Source: Flavobacterium caseinilyticum (GTDB lineage: Bacteria > Bacteroidota > Bacteroidia > Flavobacteriales > Flavobacteriaceae). From it: a stretch of DNA of 64,000 nt. Below are positions 1 through 10,432 of the stretch, one piece after another. The notes under the pieces were generated by a model that saw only the letters and a list, made by a program, of their open reading frames with translations, was not told where the DNA came from and did not search any database. Position 1 is the first letter of the stretch. Each line of letters begins with the position of its first letter. The stretch lies in NCBI RefSeq assembly GCF_004349085.1, contig NZ_SMFM01000001.1, positions 248,001 through 312,000 on the forward strand. The letters are read 5' to 3'. The position numbers and the translations under genes are program-made.

Positions 1-1780
<1,780 letters not shown>

Positions 1781-3031
1781 ATGTTAGAAAAAGAAGTAAT
1801 AAATTTCGAAAAAACGGCAATAGTTGGTATTGTAACTCAAAACCAAAGTGAAGAAAAACTCCGTGAATATCTTGACGAATTAGAGTTTTTGACTTTTACC
1901 GCAGGAGGCCAAGTGGTTAAACGTTTTTCTCAAAAAATGGAACGTCCTAATCCTAAAACATTCGTTGGAACTGGAAAAATAGAAGAGATTCATCAATTTG
2001 TAAAAGAAAATGATATCTCGACTTTGGTATTTGATGATGAATTGTCGCCTTCACAGCAAAAAAACATTTCTAAAATCATTACGGAATGTAAAATTCTGGA
2101 CAGAACGCACCTTATCTTGGATATTTTTGCGCAACGTGCCGAAACTTCGTACGCCAGGACGCAAGTAGAATTAGCGCAATGTCAATATTTATTACCAAGA
2201 CTTTCCGGAATGTGGACTCACCTTGAACGCCAAAAAGGAGGAATCGGAATGCGTGGACCTGGTGAAACCGAGATTGAAACTGACAGACGTATTGTTCGTG
2301 ACCGAATCGCATTATTGAAAGAAAAAATAAAAAGCATCGACAAACAAATGGGAACTCAGCGCGGCAATCGTGGCGCTATGGTTCGTGTGGCTTTGGTGGG
2401 ATATACCAATGTTGGGAAATCAACCTTGATGAATGCCGTTGGGAAAAGTGACGTTTTTGTAGAAAATAAACTTTTTGCAACTTTGGACACCACCGTTCGG
2501 AAAGTAGTCATTAAAAATCTGCCTTTCTTGCTTTCGGATACCGTAGGATTTATCAGGAAACTGCCGACACAACTGGTGGATTCTTTTAAAAGTACGCTCG
2601 ATGAGGTTCGCGAAGCCGATTTGTTATTGCACGTAGTTGATATTTCGCATCCGGAATTCGAAGATCATATTGCATCGGTAAACCAAACTTTACTGGACAT
2701 TAAAGCCAATGATAAACCGGTAATTATGGTTTTCAATAAAATTGATGCCTACAAGCATTTGACTATTGATGAGGATGATTTAATGACCGAAAAAACGCCA
2801 AGACATAATACGCTGGAAGAATGGAAATCGACTTGGATGAGCAGAGTAGGCGAGCAAAATGCATTGTTTATTTCGGCTACAAACAAAGAAAATTTCGAGG
2901 AATTCAGAGAACGCGTTTATGAAGCGGTCCGACATATTCATATTACCCGTTTTCCGTATAATAAGTTTTTGTATCCGGATTATAAAGACGCGGTGGAGAA
3001 AGAAGATATAGACGAAGATGAAATTGAATAA
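1781..3031 (+). CDS. hflX: Ribosome-associated GTPase HflX
   Basis: A 416-residue protein of usual HflX length. The N-terminal HflX domain contains FVGTGKIEEI and LILDIFAQRAETSYARTQVE; the GTPase domain has G1 GYTNVGKS at 207-214, G3 with the HflX-specific DTVGFIRKLP from Asp253, and NKID from Asn319. The C-terminus is acidic. HflX binds the large ribosomal subunit and splits or rescues stalled ribosomes under stress. It appears monocistronic: a -7 element lies upstream and a terminator hairpin directly downstream. The first ATG fits the family N-terminus. Confidence 0.95.
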   Translation: MLEKEVINFEKTAIVGIVTQNQSEEKLREYLDELEFLTFTAGGQVVKRFSQKMERPNPKTFVGTGKIEEIHQFVKENDISTLVFDDELSPSQQKNISKIITECKILDRTHLILDIFAQRAETSYARTQVELAQCQYLLPRLSGMWTHLERQKGGIGMRGPGETEIETDRRIVRDRIALLKEKIKSIDKQMGTQRGNRGAMVRVALVGYTNVGKSTLMNAVGKSDVFVENKLFATLDTTVRKVVIKNLPFLLSDTVGFIRKLPTQLVDSFKSTLDEVREADLLLHVVDISHPEFEDHIASVNQTLLDIKANDKPVIMVFNKIDAYKHLTIDEDDLMTEKTPRHNTLEEWKSTWMSRVGEQNALFISATNKENFEEFRERVYEAVRHIHITRFPYNKFLYPDYKDAVEKEDIDEDEIE

Positions 3032-3056
3032 TTTTCTTTGAGACATAAAATATACC

Positions 3057-3090
3057 AATCCCTTTTGAAATTTTCACGAGGGATTTTTTT
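3057..3090 (+). terminator. Rho-independent terminator of hflX
   Basis: AATCCCT and AGGGATT form the stem around a 14-base loop, followed by a run of T. It begins 25 bases after the hflX stop. Confidence 0.8.
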
Positions 3091-3464
3091 ATGCCTTAGC
3101 TTAAATGATGTTATATCTTCTTCCAGCTTTAAATAATCACGTTGCAAACGCTCTATTTATGATACAAAATCAAATAGATATACGTTGCAAACGATCGTCA
3201 ACGAAGGTATGTACTAATTAAATATAGTATTATACTGTGGAAGCCCAAACCATTTTTTCATGAAAAAAAAGTCTGTTTTTTATACAGTAAATACCAAACC
3301 TTTAATAAATTGTTTTTATATTAGGGGTTTTGGAAAAACGATACTTCGTTTATAAAAGCTTTAGAGACTAGTTATAAACAAGTTTTAAAGAAAAACAGGA
3401 ACTGAAGCACGTGTTCATTCCACTAAAAATAACCGATTAAACAATTAACAATTAGAGTAAATAA
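3091..3464. other. nhaA leader region with a repeated 12-mer
   Basis: Non-coding gap before nhaA. The word ACGTTGCAAACG occurs twice in the same orientation, at 3139-3150 and 3182-3193, 43 bases apart, which suggests a regulator site. No open frame and no clear promoter was recognised. Confidence 0.35.
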
Positions 3465-4616
3465 ATGAAAGCAACTAAACTATTTAAAGAATTTTTTGAC
3501 AGTGAAAAAGCAGGCGGGCTTGTATTAATAGCTTGTACAATTGTATCATTAGTTCTTGCGAACTCCATTTTTGGAACAGATTATCGGGACTTTTTTCAAA
3601 CCAAAGTAGTAGGCTTGACGTTAGAGCATTGGATAAACGATGGACTCATGGCAATCTTTTTTTTGCTTATAGGTTTAGAATTAGAAAGAGAAATTTATAA
3701 AGGCGAGCTTTCAAATATAAAAAATGCATTGTTTCCAGCCTTTGGAGCGATTGGTGGTTTGTTGGTACCCGCCGGAATTTATTTGGTGTTCAATTATGGA
3801 ACCGATACGCAAGCGGGCATTGGAATTCCAATGGCAACAGATATTGCCTTCGCATTGGGTATTTTATCGCTCTTGGATAATAAAGTTCCGCTTTCTCTGA
3901 AAATATTTTTGACCGCCTTAGCTGTTATCGATGATTTATTTGCAATGCTATTTATTGCAGTGTTTTATACAAAGACATTAATTTTTACAAATCTTTTTAT
4001 TGCGTTAGGAATTTTTGCCTTGCTGTTGGTTTTTAATAGAATTAAAGTTAGGAATTTGATCCCGTACTTAATTGGCGGAGTTGTTATGTGGTATTTTATG
4101 CTGCAGTCCGGTGTTCATGCTACAATTACAGGAGTTTTATTAGCATTTGCTATTCCGTTTGGTAACGGAAATGAAAAATCTTCTTCCTATATTTTACAGC
4201 ACATCTTACATAAGCCAGTAGCTTTTATCATTTTGCCGATTTTTGCTTTGGCTAACACGATAATTATTTTTAGTGGTGACCTTTCGCAAACACTTACCGA
4301 AAACTATAGTCTTGGAATTGCACTTGGACTTGTTGTTGGCAAACCGGTAGGGATATTTCTTTTGACTTTTTTAGCGGTGTCAGTTGGATTGTGTAAACTT
4401 CCTACTGGTCTGAATTGGAAATCGATTTTTGGTATTGGATTATTAGGAGGTATTGGATTTACGATGTCCATTTTTATAACATTACTGGCATTTGAAAGCG
4501 ATACGATCATTAACAATTCAAAATTAGTAATCTTAATTTCCTCATTGATAGCAGGATTACTAGGATTTTTAACCTTGAAAATGACATTAAAAACTGAAAC
4601 AACTGACGAAATCTAA
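3465..4616 (+). CDS. nhaA: Na+/H+ antiporter NhaA
   Basis: A 383-residue multi-spanning inner-membrane protein that exchanges internal Na+ or Li+ for external protons and serves pH and salt homeostasis. Motifs visible are LMAIFFLLIGLELERE (61-76), PMATDIAFALG with Asp126, and AVIDDLFAML with Asp156-Asp157. The 30-residue spacing matches the E. coli ion-binding residues Asp133 and Asp163/164, so the active site looks intact. The C-terminus has the family GIGLLGGIGFTMSIFI segment. The gene stands alone; a repeated 12-mer upstream may be a control site. Confidence 0.95.
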   Translation: MKATKLFKEFFDSEKAGGLVLIACTIVSLVLANSIFGTDYRDFFQTKVVGLTLEHWINDGLMAIFFLLIGLELEREIYKGELSNIKNALFPAFGAIGGLLVPAGIYLVFNYGTDTQAGIGIPMATDIAFALGILSLLDNKVPLSLKIFLTALAVIDDLFAMLFIAVFYTKTLIFTNLFIALGIFALLLVFNRIKVRNLIPYLIGGVVMWYFMLQSGVHATITGVLLAFAIPFGNGNEKSSSYILQHILHKPVAFIILPIFALANTIIIFSGDLSQTLTENYSLGIALGLVVGKPVGIFLLTFLAVSVGLCKLPTGLNWKSIFGIGLLGGIGFTMSIFITLLAFESDTIINNSKLVILISSLIAGLLGFLTLKMTLKTETTDEI

Positions 4617-4970
4617 AAAAAATTCTAGCAGGTATTAGTCAGAATTATTGCATGTGCAACTAGAAAGTTAAAGCCAGTATTGAACGGAACAAGTGTAAGT
4701 TTACAGTAATTTTGAAGAAGATAGTAAGGTTTTGGGCACTTTAAATATGGAACTTTATGAGAATCTACTGCCATTCTTCATGTGGGCTTTGGTGGTCCTA
4801 ATTTCTTTAATGGTATTCCTTGTGAATTTGTAAGAAAAATTGAATATATTTGAAAATATTTATGAGCTAATATTTATAATACATCCTCACAGGTTAACTG
4901 TGATTTAAAAAAATAAAGCAGATAAAATTTCTTTTCTTAATCAATTTTTTTACTATTTTAAATTAACATT
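4617..4970. other. Intergenic region downstream of nhaA
   Basis: AT-rich gap of 354 bases. The only coding candidate is a 28-codon frame for a hydrophobic peptide at 4747-4833, listed separately. No terminator with a clear stem and T-run follows nhaA closely. Confidence 0.4.
4747..4833 (+). CDS. Possible 28-residue single-pass membrane peptide
   Basis: ATG at 4747 opens a 28-codon frame beginning MELYENLLPF, with a hydrophobic stretch from about residue 9 to the end that would span a membrane once. It has an acidic, uncharged-to-negative N-terminus and stops at TAA 4831-4833. No family is recognised and no strong ribosome site is visible; such a frame can arise by chance in AT-rich DNA. Confidence 0.25.
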   Translation: MELYENLLPFFMWALVVLISLMVFLVNL

Positions 4971-5402
4971 ATGAATCCAAAACTTTTAAAACTAATTCTC
5001 TTTTTAATTCTTGTTGTAATTTATTCAAATGGTTATTCACAAATATCTACTTCATTTTACGCGAATGACTCTAACTCTAAATTTGCAGTCGGTTATCAAT
5101 TTAATGATAAATTGTGGAGTGATTTAAGAATTTATTCGGGTACCAATATTGACAATTTGACACCGGAAATAATAGTGAATTATAATTATTTACGAAAAGA
5201 AAATTATGAAACATATTTTGGAGCTGGAGTAATTTTAAATAATATAAACGGAGTGGTTATTCCAATTGGAATTGCAATTAAACCATTTGAAAATTTAAAA
5301 AATATTTCAATAAATATCGAAATTAATCCGTTGTATGAGATAGATTTAAATGATCTATTTATACGCGGATTCATTGGAATTAGATATAAATTGAAGGAGT
5401 AA
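4971..5402 (+). CDS. Secreted hypothetical protein, probable small beta-barrel or outer-membrane protein
   Basis: A 143-residue protein starting MNPKLLKLILFLILVVIYSN, a signal peptide cleaved near YSQ at residue 24. The remainder alternates polar and hydrophobic residues (for example NYNYLRKENYETYFGAGVIL and GFIGIRYKLKE), typical of small outer-membrane beta strands with an aromatic C-terminal strand. I do not recognise a named family. It is followed by a terminator-like hairpin at 5497. Confidence 0.6.
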   Translation: MNPKLLKLILFLILVVIYSNGYSQISTSFYANDSNSKFAVGYQFNDKLWSDLRIYSGTNIDNLTPEIIVNYNYLRKENYETYFGAGVILNNINGVVIPIGIAIKPFENLKNISINIEINPLYEIDLNDLFIRGFIGIRYKLKE

Positions 5403-5496
5403 AATTCATTACTGCTTATTTACTAAGAGTACCGGGTTAAATTAAAACACAAATTATAGTTTTTCCAATGCGATTCACTAAAACTCGTAATAAATG

Positions 5497-5526
5497 AAAA
5501 CGGCACTCAAAAGAGCGCCGTTTTTT
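5497..5526. terminator. Bidirectional terminator hairpin between convergent genes
   Basis: AAAACGGC and GCCGTTTT with inner CTC/GAG pairs form a stem flanked by A-run and T-run. It sits between the convergent genes ending at 5402 and 5568 and can serve both. Confidence 0.75.
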
Positions 5527-5567
5527 ATTGGATACATTCTGAATGTTGTAAACTGGGACTTTAAAAA

Positions 5568-6113
5568 CTATTTCTTCGGTGGCATTGCTTGCCTAATAGG
5601 CACTTGATCTAGATATTGGTGAACCCTATCAATTTTATCCTTCGAATTAAAATGGTAGGTAGAATGAATCCATTGTGTCATGCTCCTGCCGCCTTTGTAT
5701 TTTGCGGTGGTTTTGTACCAGCCTAGAAGCCAGATGCCATCCATTGGAATGTTGCCTTTCTCATTTACTTTAATCGGCATCCAAATTTGATCTTCAAAAG
5801 TGATGGTTTCAATAACGTTAGCTCTGCGGTCTCTCCAGTATTTGTCTATGGCTGGTTTGCCTACCAGACTGTCTCCATTATTCCAGTAATACTTGGCATC
5901 CTCTGCAAAGCTGTCTGTCCAGGAATCCATGTTGTTTTTGGATAAATCCGCTAACATTTTTTTTCCCGTATCGGAATATTTGCTGTCGGCAAATTCTGTT
6001 GGAGGAGTTGGTGTTTCAGATGTGTCAGAAGTTGACATTGTTTTTGGTGTTGCTTCTTTTTTGCACGCTACAAAAAGGGTCGCACACAGGACGAATAAAA
6101 GTAATTTTTTCAT
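5568..6113 (-). CDS. SnoaL/NTF2-like lipoprotein
   Basis: 181 residues. The N-terminus MKKLLLFVLCATLFVACKKE is a lipoprotein signal with lipobox FVAC at residues 14-17, followed by a Thr/Pro linker and then an NTF2-like fold region: DTGKKMLADLSKNNMDSWTD, an inner segment with YYWNNGDSLVGKPAIDKYW, and a late MTQWIHSTYHFN. Proteins of this cone-shaped fold bind small ligands or act as isomerases, but substrate cannot be told. Likely anchored in the envelope. Monocistronic on the minus strand. Confidence 0.65.
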   Translation of the reverse strand: MKKLLLFVLCATLFVACKKEATPKTMSTSDTSETPTPPTEFADSKYSDTGKKMLADLSKNNMDSWTDSFAEDAKYYWNNGDSLVGKPAIDKYWRDRRANVIETITFEDQIWMPIKVNEKGNIPMDGIWLLGWYKTTAKYKGGRSMTQWIHSTYHFNSKDKIDRVHQYLDQVPIRQAMPPKK

Positions 6114-6284
6114 AAGGCGAAGTTTTAAAAAAAGATTATTATTTTAAAATGCTTACCATTATGTCTTAGTAGGTTAAATAGGAGAATAAATGTAGTGAAA
6201 AAGATGGTTTTTTTGCCGTTTTTGGCAATAAATATTTCACACAAGTGTTTGATTTTCAATAAATAGTGATAAAAAGTGGTTTTT

Positions 6285-7130
6285 TCAGAAACCGTAATTA
6301 ACGCCTAATCCAAATACTTCTCGCACCTGAACGGCTTTTACGGAATTGTCATCATAAATGGCCTGTAAAGCTACATTTGCCGATAAGTATTTGTTTATTT
6401 TTAAGAATACATTCATTTGGTAATCGATGTCGACGTTTTGTGGATTGTCTAAATAATTCGAATATAAATTCAATCTGTTTTCCACAGATACATTTGCCAT
6501 TACATTGAATTTGTAATATCCGGAAATACTGGCTCCAAATTCAAATCGGGAAGAATCGCCTTGTAGTACTCCAAAAGAAGGGCCGAATTCAGTATAATGA
6601 GGATGAACAACAATTAATTTTGCTGTCGCGGGAGAAAAATTGACGCTCAAATTATCGCTTTTTTTCCACCACATTCCAGGTCCAAATTGAAAATAGGCAG
6701 GTGAAAAGAAATGGGAAATGTTATTGCCGTCTTTATCGTAACCCACATCCATTTGTGTTTTGAAATTAAAAAACAGGGAGTAATACCAGTCTCCCTTGGC
6801 TTTTTTTCCCCAAAGAGAATTCAATTCCAACCGGTCATCTGTTTTTGAAGTTTCCGAACCTTTTATTTTGGTTAAACCGTATGCAGCGATAATTTTATTG
6901 TCCCACACCACATTTCCTTTTTTATAATTGAAATCATAATTCAGACCAAGATTTCCGGCAAGGTTCGAAGTTCCGCCGCCAAGCCAATCATTATTAAAAG
7001 CAGTCTGATTAAAAAGCAAAGAAATGTTCCCGTTTTTGGTCCAGAGTTTTACGGTATCATTTGCAGTTTCCTGTGCAGTTACAGATATTATGACCAAAAT
7101 AAAAAAGAATGAAAGTATAGTTTTTTTCAT
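6285..7130 (-). CDS. DUF3078 outer-membrane protein
   Basis: 281 residues with a signal peptide (MKKTILSFFFILVIISVTAQ). The mature part begins with WTKNGNISLLFNQTAFNNDW and GGTSNLAGNLGLNYD, hallmark segments of DUF3078, and ends in amphipathic strands finishing GLGVNYGF, with the terminal Phe typical of outer-membrane barrels. The family is found in Bacteroidota and frequently follows the suf cluster and DUF2480, as here. Function is unknown. It is the last gene of the minus-strand suf-linked run. Confidence 0.75.
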   Translation of the reverse strand: MKKTILSFFFILVIISVTAQETANDTVKLWTKNGNISLLFNQTAFNNDWLGGGTSNLAGNLGLNYDFNYKKGNVVWDNKIIAAYGLTKIKGSETSKTDDRLELNSLWGKKAKGDWYYSLFFNFKTQMDVGYDKDGNNISHFFSPAYFQFGPGMWWKKSDNLSVNFSPATAKLIVVHPHYTEFGPSFGVLQGDSSRFEFGASISGYYKFNVMANVSVENRLNLYSNYLDNPQNVDIDYQMNVFLKINKYLSANVALQAIYDDNSVKAVQVREVFGLGVNYGF

Positions 7131-7172
7131 AACATCTATTTTTTTATTAAAAATAAGAAAAAATGAGATAAG

Positions 7173-7688
7173 TTATTTATTTTGAGGCACTTTGTATAAA
7201 GGAACGGCTGAACAAGCCTCTCCGTACATAATACTTCTTGCAAAAGGTTGTAAGTAATGCGCCGCTAATACATAAGCCCGCATTGGAACGGGTTTTCTGG
7301 AGCATCCTTTTATGATAACAGGCTTATTTTTATAAATTGAGTAGTCGATTTTAGAAAGTAACTCTTCATAGAGTGAGGCGTCTAAATCTTCCAAAGTTCC
7401 ATTGATGATTTTCTTTGCAAATGGCGCTAATTGAATTGCAACCAAAATAGAAGCCCAAGCCGGAACAATAGCATCGGTGCTGCAATGAATAGCTACATAT
7501 TGATCTTGATATTGTGACCAATCGTGATTTTTCAACTCCTCCCGAAAGTCTTTTTCTTTCAATAAAAAGCCTTCTAAAAGCCATTGTGAAATATCGATTT
7601 GCGTACGAATCCCCGTTGGATAATAATCTTCTAGATCAAAAACTACCAATACACTATTCGCAACTTTATTTATTATTTCATCTTCCAT
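7173..7688 (-). CDS. DUF2480 family protein
   Basis: 171-residue soluble protein with the DUF2480 signature: VFDLEDYYPTG near the start, STDAIVPAWASILVAIQLAP in the middle, and VIIKGCSRKPVPMRAYVLAA near residues 122-141, where Cys occurs in KGCS. The family is restricted to Bacteroidota and usually lies next to suf genes, suggesting a role connected with Fe-S cluster handling, though none is proven. It lies 9 bases after the ABC exporter gene and 42 before the DUF3078 gene. Confidence 0.75.
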   Translation of the reverse strand: MEDEIINKVANSVLVVFDLEDYYPTGIRTQIDISQWLLEGFLLKEKDFREELKNHDWSQYQDQYVAIHCSTDAIVPAWASILVAIQLAPFAKKIINGTLEDLDASLYEELLSKIDYSIYKNKPVIIKGCSRKPVPMRAYVLAAHYLQPFARSIMYGEACSAVPLYKVPQNK

Positions 7689-7697
7689 ACCATTTTT

Positions 7698-9530
7698 TTA
7701 TAGATAGCCTTCAGCCTGCAGCGTGAACAGTTGGGCATATAATTTTTTATTTTCCATTAACTCATTATGCGTTCCTGATTCTAAGATCTTACCTTCTTGT
7801 AAGACTAAAATACGGTCTGCCTGTCTCACAGTGCTGAATCTATGAGAGATTATTACACTGGTTTTATCTTTTATTAATCCTATAAATCGTTCAAAAACTT
7901 CGCTTTCAGCTTTGGCATCCAATGCCGATGTGGGCTCGTCTAGAATCATAACCTCAGCGTTTTTCATGTAAGCCCGCGCCAATGCAATTTTTTGCCATTG
8001 TCCTCCGGATAGTTCCTGACCTTTGGCAAATCGTTTTCCTAGTTGTTGATCGTAGCCATACTTTAATTCAGAGACAACTTCGTCGGCCAAACTCAATTCA
8101 GCCGCTTTTTGTATTCGTTCGTAATCATTAATTTCATCAATTTTGCCGATGGCGATATTTTCTTTCACTGAAAATTCATACTTGAAAAAATCCTGAAAAA
8201 GGACTCCAAAATATTCCTGGTAATCGGCCTTGTTATATCGATTTATATTGATGCCATCAAGCAAAATTTCACCCGATGTTGGCTCGTAAAACCGAAGCAA
8301 TAATTTAGTAAGTGTTGTTTTTCCAGCACCATTCTGCCCAACGAATGCTATTTTTTCTCCAGCTTTTATAACAAAACTAATGTCTTTTACTATTTGATTA
8401 TCAGATTCCGGATAAGCAAAATAGACGTTTTTAAATTCAAATCCGATTTTGATCTTTTCTGGCAACGGAACCTCCTTTTCATTTTTATATTCGGACGGAA
8501 TGTCAAGAAAATCAAAATAATCTTTCAGATATAAAGAGCTTTCGGATATCCGAGTAAATTTCGAAAAAAAATCTCGCAGACTACTCATTAAACGATTGAA
8601 ACTCCCGGATAAAAAAGTTAATTCACCAAGTGTAATTCCGCCCGAAAGAACTCTGTAAATTATAAAAACATATGCTGCATAATAACTAATTGATCCTAAA
8701 ACATTAAATAAAAACCCATAACTGGAACGTTTTACAACGAGCGCTTTATTTAATTTAAAATAGCGCGTTGCAAGGGTTTCAAATCTTTCGACCAGAAAGC
8801 TAGTTAATCCAAAAAGCTTAATTTCCTTTGCCGTTTTATCATTGGCGCCAATAAATCTAAGGTAATCCAATTCCCTTCTTTCGGAGGTCCAGCTTCTAGC
8901 GAGCGAATATTGTTGTTGACTGAAACGTACTTCGTTAATAAAAGACGGAAAAATGCTTAAAATCAATAAGACAATTAAATAAGGTTCAAAATAAATCAAT
9001 CCTATTACAAGCGAAAAGATAGAAATAGTAGTTTGCGCCTGACCTAAAACATTCGACATTAAATCGACACGACCTGCCGTTTGCGTTCTAGCTCGGTCAA
9101 GCTTGTCGTAAAATTCAGAATTTTCCAGCAGACTAATATCGATTTCATTAGTCTTTTTGATAATTTTAATCGAACTATTGATATTGTACTGATCTCCAAG
9201 AATTCCATCAGTAAGTGAAATTGCGCGACCTACCAAATCAGATAACACGACGAGTATAAACTCTATTGCTACAGAATGCCATAGCGCAGAATAATCCTTT
9301 TCGCCGTGTGTTGTAATTTGGATGATGGCATCAAAAATGAGTTTCCCAACCCATAAAATTGCAACTGGCAACAAAGCCGCAACGATTCTGCAAAAAGCGG
9401 ATGTTAAGAATAACGTTTTGTTAGTACGCCAAATTTCTTTGAAAAAGCGGGGTATAAAAAAAAGCGAATCAAAAGAAGATTTTAGTCCAATTTTTTGATC
9501 GTTTAAAGATTTGGGTTGAGTCCGCGCCAT
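7698..9530 (-). CDS. ABC transporter, fused permease and ATPase (exporter type)
   Basis: 610 residues: an N-terminal six-helix exporter domain (about 1-330; hydrophobic spans such as YFEPYLIVLLILSIF) followed by a nucleotide-binding domain. The latter has Walker A GQNGAGKTT, Q-loop LFQDFFKYE, signature LSGGQWQK, Walker B VMILDEPTSALD and H-loop VIISHR, so the ATPase looks intact. Such half-transporters act as dimers exporting lipids, peptides or drugs; the substrate is unknown. It begins 1 base after the DUF59 gene and separates it from the DUF2480 gene. It is probably cotranscribed with the suf tail. Confidence 0.85.
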   Translation of the reverse strand: MARTQPKSLNDQKIGLKSSFDSLFFIPRFFKEIWRTNKTLFLTSAFCRIVAALLPVAILWVGKLIFDAIIQITTHGEKDYSALWHSVAIEFILVVLSDLVGRAISLTDGILGDQYNINSSIKIIKKTNEIDISLLENSEFYDKLDRARTQTAGRVDLMSNVLGQAQTTISIFSLVIGLIYFEPYLIVLLILSIFPSFINEVRFSQQQYSLARSWTSERRELDYLRFIGANDKTAKEIKLFGLTSFLVERFETLATRYFKLNKALVVKRSSYGFLFNVLGSISYYAAYVFIIYRVLSGGITLGELTFLSGSFNRLMSSLRDFFSKFTRISESSLYLKDYFDFLDIPSEYKNEKEVPLPEKIKIGFEFKNVYFAYPESDNQIVKDISFVIKAGEKIAFVGQNGAGKTTLTKLLLRFYEPTSGEILLDGININRYNKADYQEYFGVLFQDFFKYEFSVKENIAIGKIDEINDYERIQKAAELSLADEVVSELKYGYDQQLGKRFAKGQELSGGQWQKIALARAYMKNAEVMILDEPTSALDAKAESEVFERFIGLIKDKTSVIISHRFSTVRQADRILVLQEGKILESGTHNELMENKKLYAQLFTLQAEGYL

Positions 9531-9531
9531 T

Positions 9532-9855
9532 TTAAAGCATTCCCAATTCTAATTTTGCTTCCTCGCTCATTAAATCTTTACTCCAAGGCGGATCAAAAGT
9601 GATTTCTACTTCAGCGTCTTTTACATTAGCAATCGATTTTACTTTTTCTTCTACTTCTCTAGGTAAACTTTCTGCAACAGGGCAGTTTGGAGAGGTAAGT
9701 GTCATCAGGATTTTTACTTCATAATCTGTATTGACCATCACGTCATAAATCAATCCTAATTCGTAAATATCTACAGGAATCTCCGGATCGTAAATAGTCT
9801 TTAATATTTTTACGATTGATTCTCCTAACTCTGTGGTGTCTATTTCTTGTTCCAT
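9532..9855 (-). CDS. DUF59/MIP18-family Fe-S cluster assembly protein (SufT-like)
   Basis: 107 residues matching the DUF59 (MIP18/PaaD) domain: IYDPEIPVDIYELGLIYDV near residues 21-39, the conserved Cys in LTSPNCPVAE, and EITFDPPWSKDLMSEEAKL at the end. These proteins support Fe-S cluster maturation or delivery; in Bacteroidota this form usually follows sufE. It is transcribed toward the ABC exporter with 1 base between. Often annotated as SUF system assembly protein; calling it sufT is not certain. Confidence 0.85.
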   Translation of the reverse strand: MEQEIDTTELGESIVKILKTIYDPEIPVDIYELGLIYDVMVNTDYEVKILMTLTSPNCPVAESLPREVEEKVKSIANVKDAEVEITFDPPWSKDLMSEEAKLELGML

Positions 9856-9989
9856 TATTTTTAGTTTAAAGTTTAAAGTTTAAAGTTGCAAAATGCACTT
9901 CAAAATTCGTTTATTAATATTCAAGAAATGCATCTTGAAAAATACCTCTTATATTTTATAAAATTACTTTTATGGTTTAAAAGCCTAAA

Positions 9990-10409
9990 TCAATTCTTTG
10001 CGTTGAACGCCAAAGCATACATTTTAATGTTTTTTATCATCGATACCAATCCATTGGCGCGCGTTGGCGATAAATGTTCTTTCAAGCCTATTTCATCAAT
10101 AAAATCCATGTCAGCTTCAAGAATATCTGAAGCTTTTTGATTGGAAAAAGTTCGGATTAATATCGCAATAATTCCTTTTGTCAAAATAGCATCGCTGTCA
10201 GCAGTGAAAACAATTTTGTCATCCGTTTGTTCCCCTTGCAACCACACTTTTGACTGGCAACCTTTGATAATGTTGTTTTCGGTTTTAAATTCTTCTTTTA
10301 TTAAGGGGAGTTTTTTCCCTAATTCGATGATATATTCATAACGCTCCATCCAGTCATCAAACATGGAGAATTCATCAACGATTTCGTCTTGTATTTCTTT
10401 GATTTTCAT
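9990..10409 (-). CDS. sufE: Cysteine desulfuration protein SufE
   Basis: 139 residues, the usual SufE length. It takes persulfide sulfur from SufS and hands it to the SufBCD scaffold. The acceptor Cys lies in NIIKGCQSKVWLQ near residue 51, and the C-terminal part contains IGLKEHLSPTRANGL, typical of SufE. It lies behind sufS and one small lipoprotein gene. A CTGAA-ATAAA-TTCAG hairpin sits 5 bases upstream of the ATG (10415-10430), where a ribosome-binding region would be. Confidence 0.93.
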   Translation of the reverse strand: MKIKEIQDEIVDEFSMFDDWMERYEYIIELGKKLPLIKEEFKTENNIIKGCQSKVWLQGEQTDDKIVFTADSDAILTKGIIAILIRTFSNQKASDILEADMDFIDEIGLKEHLSPTRANGLVSMIKNIKMYALAFNAKN

Positions 10410-10414
10410 AGTAA

Positions 10415-10430
10415 GCTGAATTTATTTCAG
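10415..10430 (-). repeat. Short dispersed hairpin CTGAAATAAATTCAGC before sufE
   Basis: A 5-base stem with a 5-base loop. The same word lies upstream of gmk (63884-63899) and a one-base variant lies after the 3-hydroxyanthranilate dioxygenase gene (38782-38797). It reads toward the start codon of sufE. Confidence 0.6.
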
Positions 10431-10432
10431 TG

